NCBI GenBank assembly: GCA_025938935.1
Contig: JAPCWB010000001.1
Coordinates: 1-64,000, forward strand
Direction of reading: 5' to 3'
From: Novosphingobium sp. MW5
GTDB taxonomy: Bacteria > Pseudomonadota > Alphaproteobacteria > Sphingomonadales > Sphingomonadaceae
DNA: 64,000 bases
Position 1 is the first letter of the stretch. Each line of letters opens with the position of its first letter. The notes beneath the pieces were generated by a model that was not told the origin of the DNA, ran no database searches, and saw nothing but the letters and a program-made list of their open reading frames with translations. The position numbers and the translations under genes are program-made. Positions 61,679 through 64,000 of the stretch are shown here, in pieces.

Positions 61679-62511
61679 GGAAGGATCGATCCGCGGATCT
61701 CCGGCACGGCGCGCGCCAATTCATCGGCGATGACTGCAGCGAACAGCGAGGCGCCGGCCGGGCCGAGATGGGTGTAATCGAACGGCCGGTTCATCTTGCC
61801 GGTGCGCGGGGCGATGCCGCTGTTGGTGGCCGTGGGCGCACCGGTCGAGCTGGGCAGCGAGACGCGGTCCAGTGACGCGGCAGAGGCGACCTCGGCAGGG
61901 GGTGGCACTTCGGCGGTCAGGTTTGCCACCGACGGCCCCATGGCTTCGACAATAGCGGAAGAGCGCGCGTTCAGGTCGATCAGCGGAGTCTTGGTCTCTG
62001 CCGCCACCTTGCGCACGGCGGCAGCCCGGGGATCCAGATCGCGGTCCAGATTGCCGTCCTTCCACATGCGCCGGGTCAGCGGCGTAATTAGCACCGGCAA
62101 TGCGCCCGCCGCCCGCGCCTCAGCCACATAGCGGGTCAGATTGGCGGGGAATTCGGTGGCGAGGTCAGTCGAGCGACCGGGCTTGCCCGGCTGGTCGTTG
62201 TGGCCGAACTGGATAAGGATCACCGTGCGCCGATATCCGGGCACCTTTGCCTCGCCCGGGGCCAGCGCCCACGATCCTTCGGCGCGGTAGGAACTGCTTG
62301 AACGCCCACCGCGCGCGAGGTTGAGGCAGGCAAGTCCCTGCGTCACTCGCTCGGCGCAGAAAGCCGAGCCCCAGCCCGAACCAACTGCCGTGGTTGAATC
62401 GCCGACGAGGATGATCTTGCTGGCGCTGACCGGTTGGGCGGCTTCGGTGCGGATGACGTCAGCTGCGGGTGCGGCAGGCGCTGCCGCGGCGAGCAGGGCT
62501 AAGGCAAGCAT
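61675..62511 (-). CDS. Rhamnogalacturonan acetylesterase-like SGNH hydrolase (CE12)
   Basis: Secreted SGNH esterase of 278 residues. The four SGNH blocks are visible: block I IILVGDSTTAVGSGW (catalytic Ser), block II Gly in LARGGRSSSSY, block III QFGHNDQPG (Asn), and block V in FDYTHLGPAGASLF (catalytic His in THLG). The leader is LALALLAAAAPAAPAADVIR. CE12 enzymes deacetylate rhamnogalacturonan I, fitting the pectin theme. It lies 3 bases after the carboxylesterase gene. Confidence 0.92.
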   Translation of the reverse strand: MLALALLAAAAPAAPAADVIRTEAAQPVSASKIILVGDSTTAVGSGWGSAFCAERVTQGLACLNLARGGRSSSSYRAEGSWALAPGEAKVPGYRRTVILIQFGHNDQPGKPGRSTDLATEFPANLTRYVAEARAAGALPVLITPLTRRMWKDGNLDRDLDPRAAAVRKVAAETKTPLIDLNARSSAIVEAMGPSVANLTAEVPPPAEVASAASLDRVSLPSSTGAPTATNSGIAPRTGKMNRPFDYTHLGPAGASLFAAVIADELARAVPEIRGSILP

Positions 62512-62514
62512 CGG

Positions 62515-63924
62515 TCAGCTCCCGGGCTGGATGTAAGGCACGCGGGCGAACAACTCGCGCTCCCAGCCGCGCGGATTGCTGACCACGCGGCTGACGGTGT
62601 CGAACACCATCGTCTTGCGGGCCTTGAGATCATAGGGCGCCCAGCCGGGATCGCCGGTGCGGGCGAAGCGGATGAAGGCGTCCATTACGGTGTCGCTCAT
62701 CGCCTGCCGCGCCGGGGTCATATCAGGCGATGTGCCGAACGACAGGCCGATATCGTCGGTGTGCTTGGCCTGTTCGAAATCGAGCTGGTAGACGAAGGCT
62801 GGATGCCCGGCCCTCGCCCGCGCTTCCGCCTCTTCCACTTGGCCGCGCCACGAACGCGCGGCGGTGACGATGCGGTGGAACTGTTCGAGCGGATCGGCCT
62901 TGGGATAGCGCGCGCGGAACTGTTCGACGACCCAGCGGGGATCAATGTCCACCTTCATTTCGGACGCGATCCGCAGCGCAAGGTTCGACCAGTCCAGCCC
63001 CTTCAGCACCGGGCTTTCGGGCGAGAAGAATGCGCGGGTTTCCATCACGCAATTGCCCAGCATCATCGGAATGGCATTGCCCTGGGGCGCGGCATGGGGC
63101 CAGAACGGGTGGCGATGGAGGTGCCTCATGTCGAGCACTGGTCCCATGTAAACCTGCCCCGGCATGATCGGGTCCCCGGCAGACAGCGCCTCCACCAGCC
63201 GCTCGACCGGCGCGGTTGCGGCCTCCTCCGGGTTCAGTCCCAGCTTGTCGAGATAGGCCTGCGCGCGCTTGCGGGCGTTGAGTGGGCCGGAGGCGGTGAC
63301 CTGCTGGCCGCTCATGGTGATCGCCTTGTGGAACAGGCCCTTCGCCTCGGGCATGGCCATGAGCGTCGCGATCTTCGCCCCGCCGCCGGACTGGCCGAAC
63401 AGGGTGACGTTGCCCGGATCGCCGCCGAACGCCGCGATGTTGCGCTGGATCCATTGGAGCGCGCAGATCAAGTCAAGCTGGCCGTTGTTGCCGCTGCTCG
63501 GGAAGCGGTCGGGCAGGTAGAGATAGCCCAGCGCGTTGAGCCTGTGGTTGACCGTGACCACCACGACATCTCCGCGCGCCGCCAGCTTTGCCCCGTCGTT
63601 CAGCGGATCGGTGACCGAGCCGGTCGAATAGGCACCGCCGTGGATGTAGACCATGACGGGGCGGCGTGTGCGTGGGTCGAGTTCCGACCGGGCGATCCGG
63701 TCGTATCGGCTCGGTGCCCAGACGTTCAGGTAGAGGCAATCCTCGGATTGAGGACTGTAACGGCCCTGCTGGGGGCACACCGGACCGAACCGCTCGGTGG
63801 ACACCTCCCCCGGACGCAGCATGAATGGGACAGGGGCTTCGAAGCGCGCGGCCGTAGCATAGCGGATGCCGAGAAACCGCGCGACGGGCGCCGAAGCATA
63901 TTGCTCACTTGCCCACGCTCCCAC
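62515..63924 (-). CDS. Type-B carboxylesterase, N-terminus unresolved
   Basis: Alpha/beta-hydrolase of the carboxylesterase type-B family (469 residues as annotated). It shows the nucleophile elbow FGQSGGGAK (Ser), the SEDCLYLNVWAP signature, VMVYIHGGAYSTG oxyanion loop, and a likely catalytic His in AKHTDDIGL. The frame starts at GTG 63924. The family-like sequence continues upstream (PVANAGGSRFVGAWASEQ) to an in-frame stop near 63980, while a neighbouring frame ends like a signal peptide (PVAARADA). Another one-base indel around 63950-63975 or an unseen start beyond the window is likely. It may act on feruloyl or methyl esters of pectin. Confidence 0.85.
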   Translation of the reverse strand: MGAWASEQYASAPVARFLGIRYATAARFEAPVPFMLRPGEVSTERFGPVCPQQGRYSPQSEDCLYLNVWAPSRYDRIARSELDPRTRRPVMVYIHGGAYSTGSVTDPLNDGAKLAARGDVVVVTVNHRLNALGYLYLPDRFPSSGNNGQLDLICALQWIQRNIAAFGGDPGNVTLFGQSGGGAKIATLMAMPEAKGLFHKAITMSGQQVTASGPLNARKRAQAYLDKLGLNPEEAATAPVERLVEALSAGDPIMPGQVYMGPVLDMRHLHRHPFWPHAAPQGNAIPMMLGNCVMETRAFFSPESPVLKGLDWSNLALRIASEMKVDIDPRWVVEQFRARYPKADPLEQFHRIVTAARSWRGQVEEAEARARAGHPAFVYQLDFEQAKHTDDIGLSFGTSPDMTPARQAMSDTVMDAFIRFARTGDPGWAPYDLKARKTMVFDTVSRVVSNPRGWERELFARVPYIQPGS

Positions 63925-64000
63925 AAAACGCGACCCGCCCGCGTTGGCAACCGGTTCCGGGGTAAAAGATGAACTGCGTCAGCACGAGCGGCCACGGGAA

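Overview
The window is GC-rich, densely coding bacterial DNA. It looks like an alphaproteobacterial chromosome, most likely Sphingomonadales. The reasons are the flagellar gene order with a sigma-54 activator next to fliE, many ATGA/TGATG gene overlaps, large TonB-dependent receptors paired with Tat-exported polysaccharide enzymes, and the style of the acyl-CoA/SDR/P450 genes. The genus is an inference.

Region 1 (1-21.3 kb) is a nearly complete flagellar locus. It runs flgL (cut by the window edge), motA, motB, an NTF2-like gene, a Lys/Pro-rich coiled-coil protein, flagellin fliC (opposite strand, with its own terminator), a sigma-54 activator without a receiver domain, then fliE-F-G-H-I-J-K-L-M-N-O-P-Q-R-flhB-fliD-fliS and a FixJ-like regulator. 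flhA, sigma-28 and chemotaxis genes are not in the window. FliM lacks the N-terminal CheY-binding peptide. The fliC/activator gap carries an array of CGGCAA motifs.

Region 2 (21.3-38.4 kb) is catabolic. It holds a CaiB-type CoA-transferase, an acyl-CoA dehydrogenase, a CitE-like lyase, an acetyl-CoA hydrolase/transferase and an enoyl-CoA hydratase. These are followed by an exported nucleoside hydrolase, three SDR dehydrogenases, a TetR repressor with a perfect palindromic operator, a ferredoxin-P450 pair, a DUF1214-type protein and a HyuA/HyuB pair. Palindromic intergenic repeats separate several of these units.

Region 3 (38.4-47.8 kb) is mostly housekeeping: MarC, FolD, YggT, a lipoprotein, ArgB, a queuosine-precursor transporter, a NupC-type transporter, a secreted nuclease, tRNA-Thr(CGT) and FdhD. 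A 1.5-kb stretch of very small genes lies beside the tRNA.

Region 4 (47.7-64 kb) is a pectin/rhamnogalacturonan-type utilisation locus. It has two divergent TonB-dependent receptors with three copies of an ACCGGTGTC-type operator between them, two pectate-lyase-like proteins, GH43, GH29, a CE12-type acetylesterase, an alpha/beta esterase, a type-B carboxylesterase and a small cupin.

At least seven genes have reading frames broken by single-base indels (fliE start, fliQ, CaiB with three events, CoA-hydrolase, P450, DUF1214, the second TonB receptor), and the last esterase may be another. All are restorable by single-base changes, which suggests consensus error at least as much as pseudogenes.
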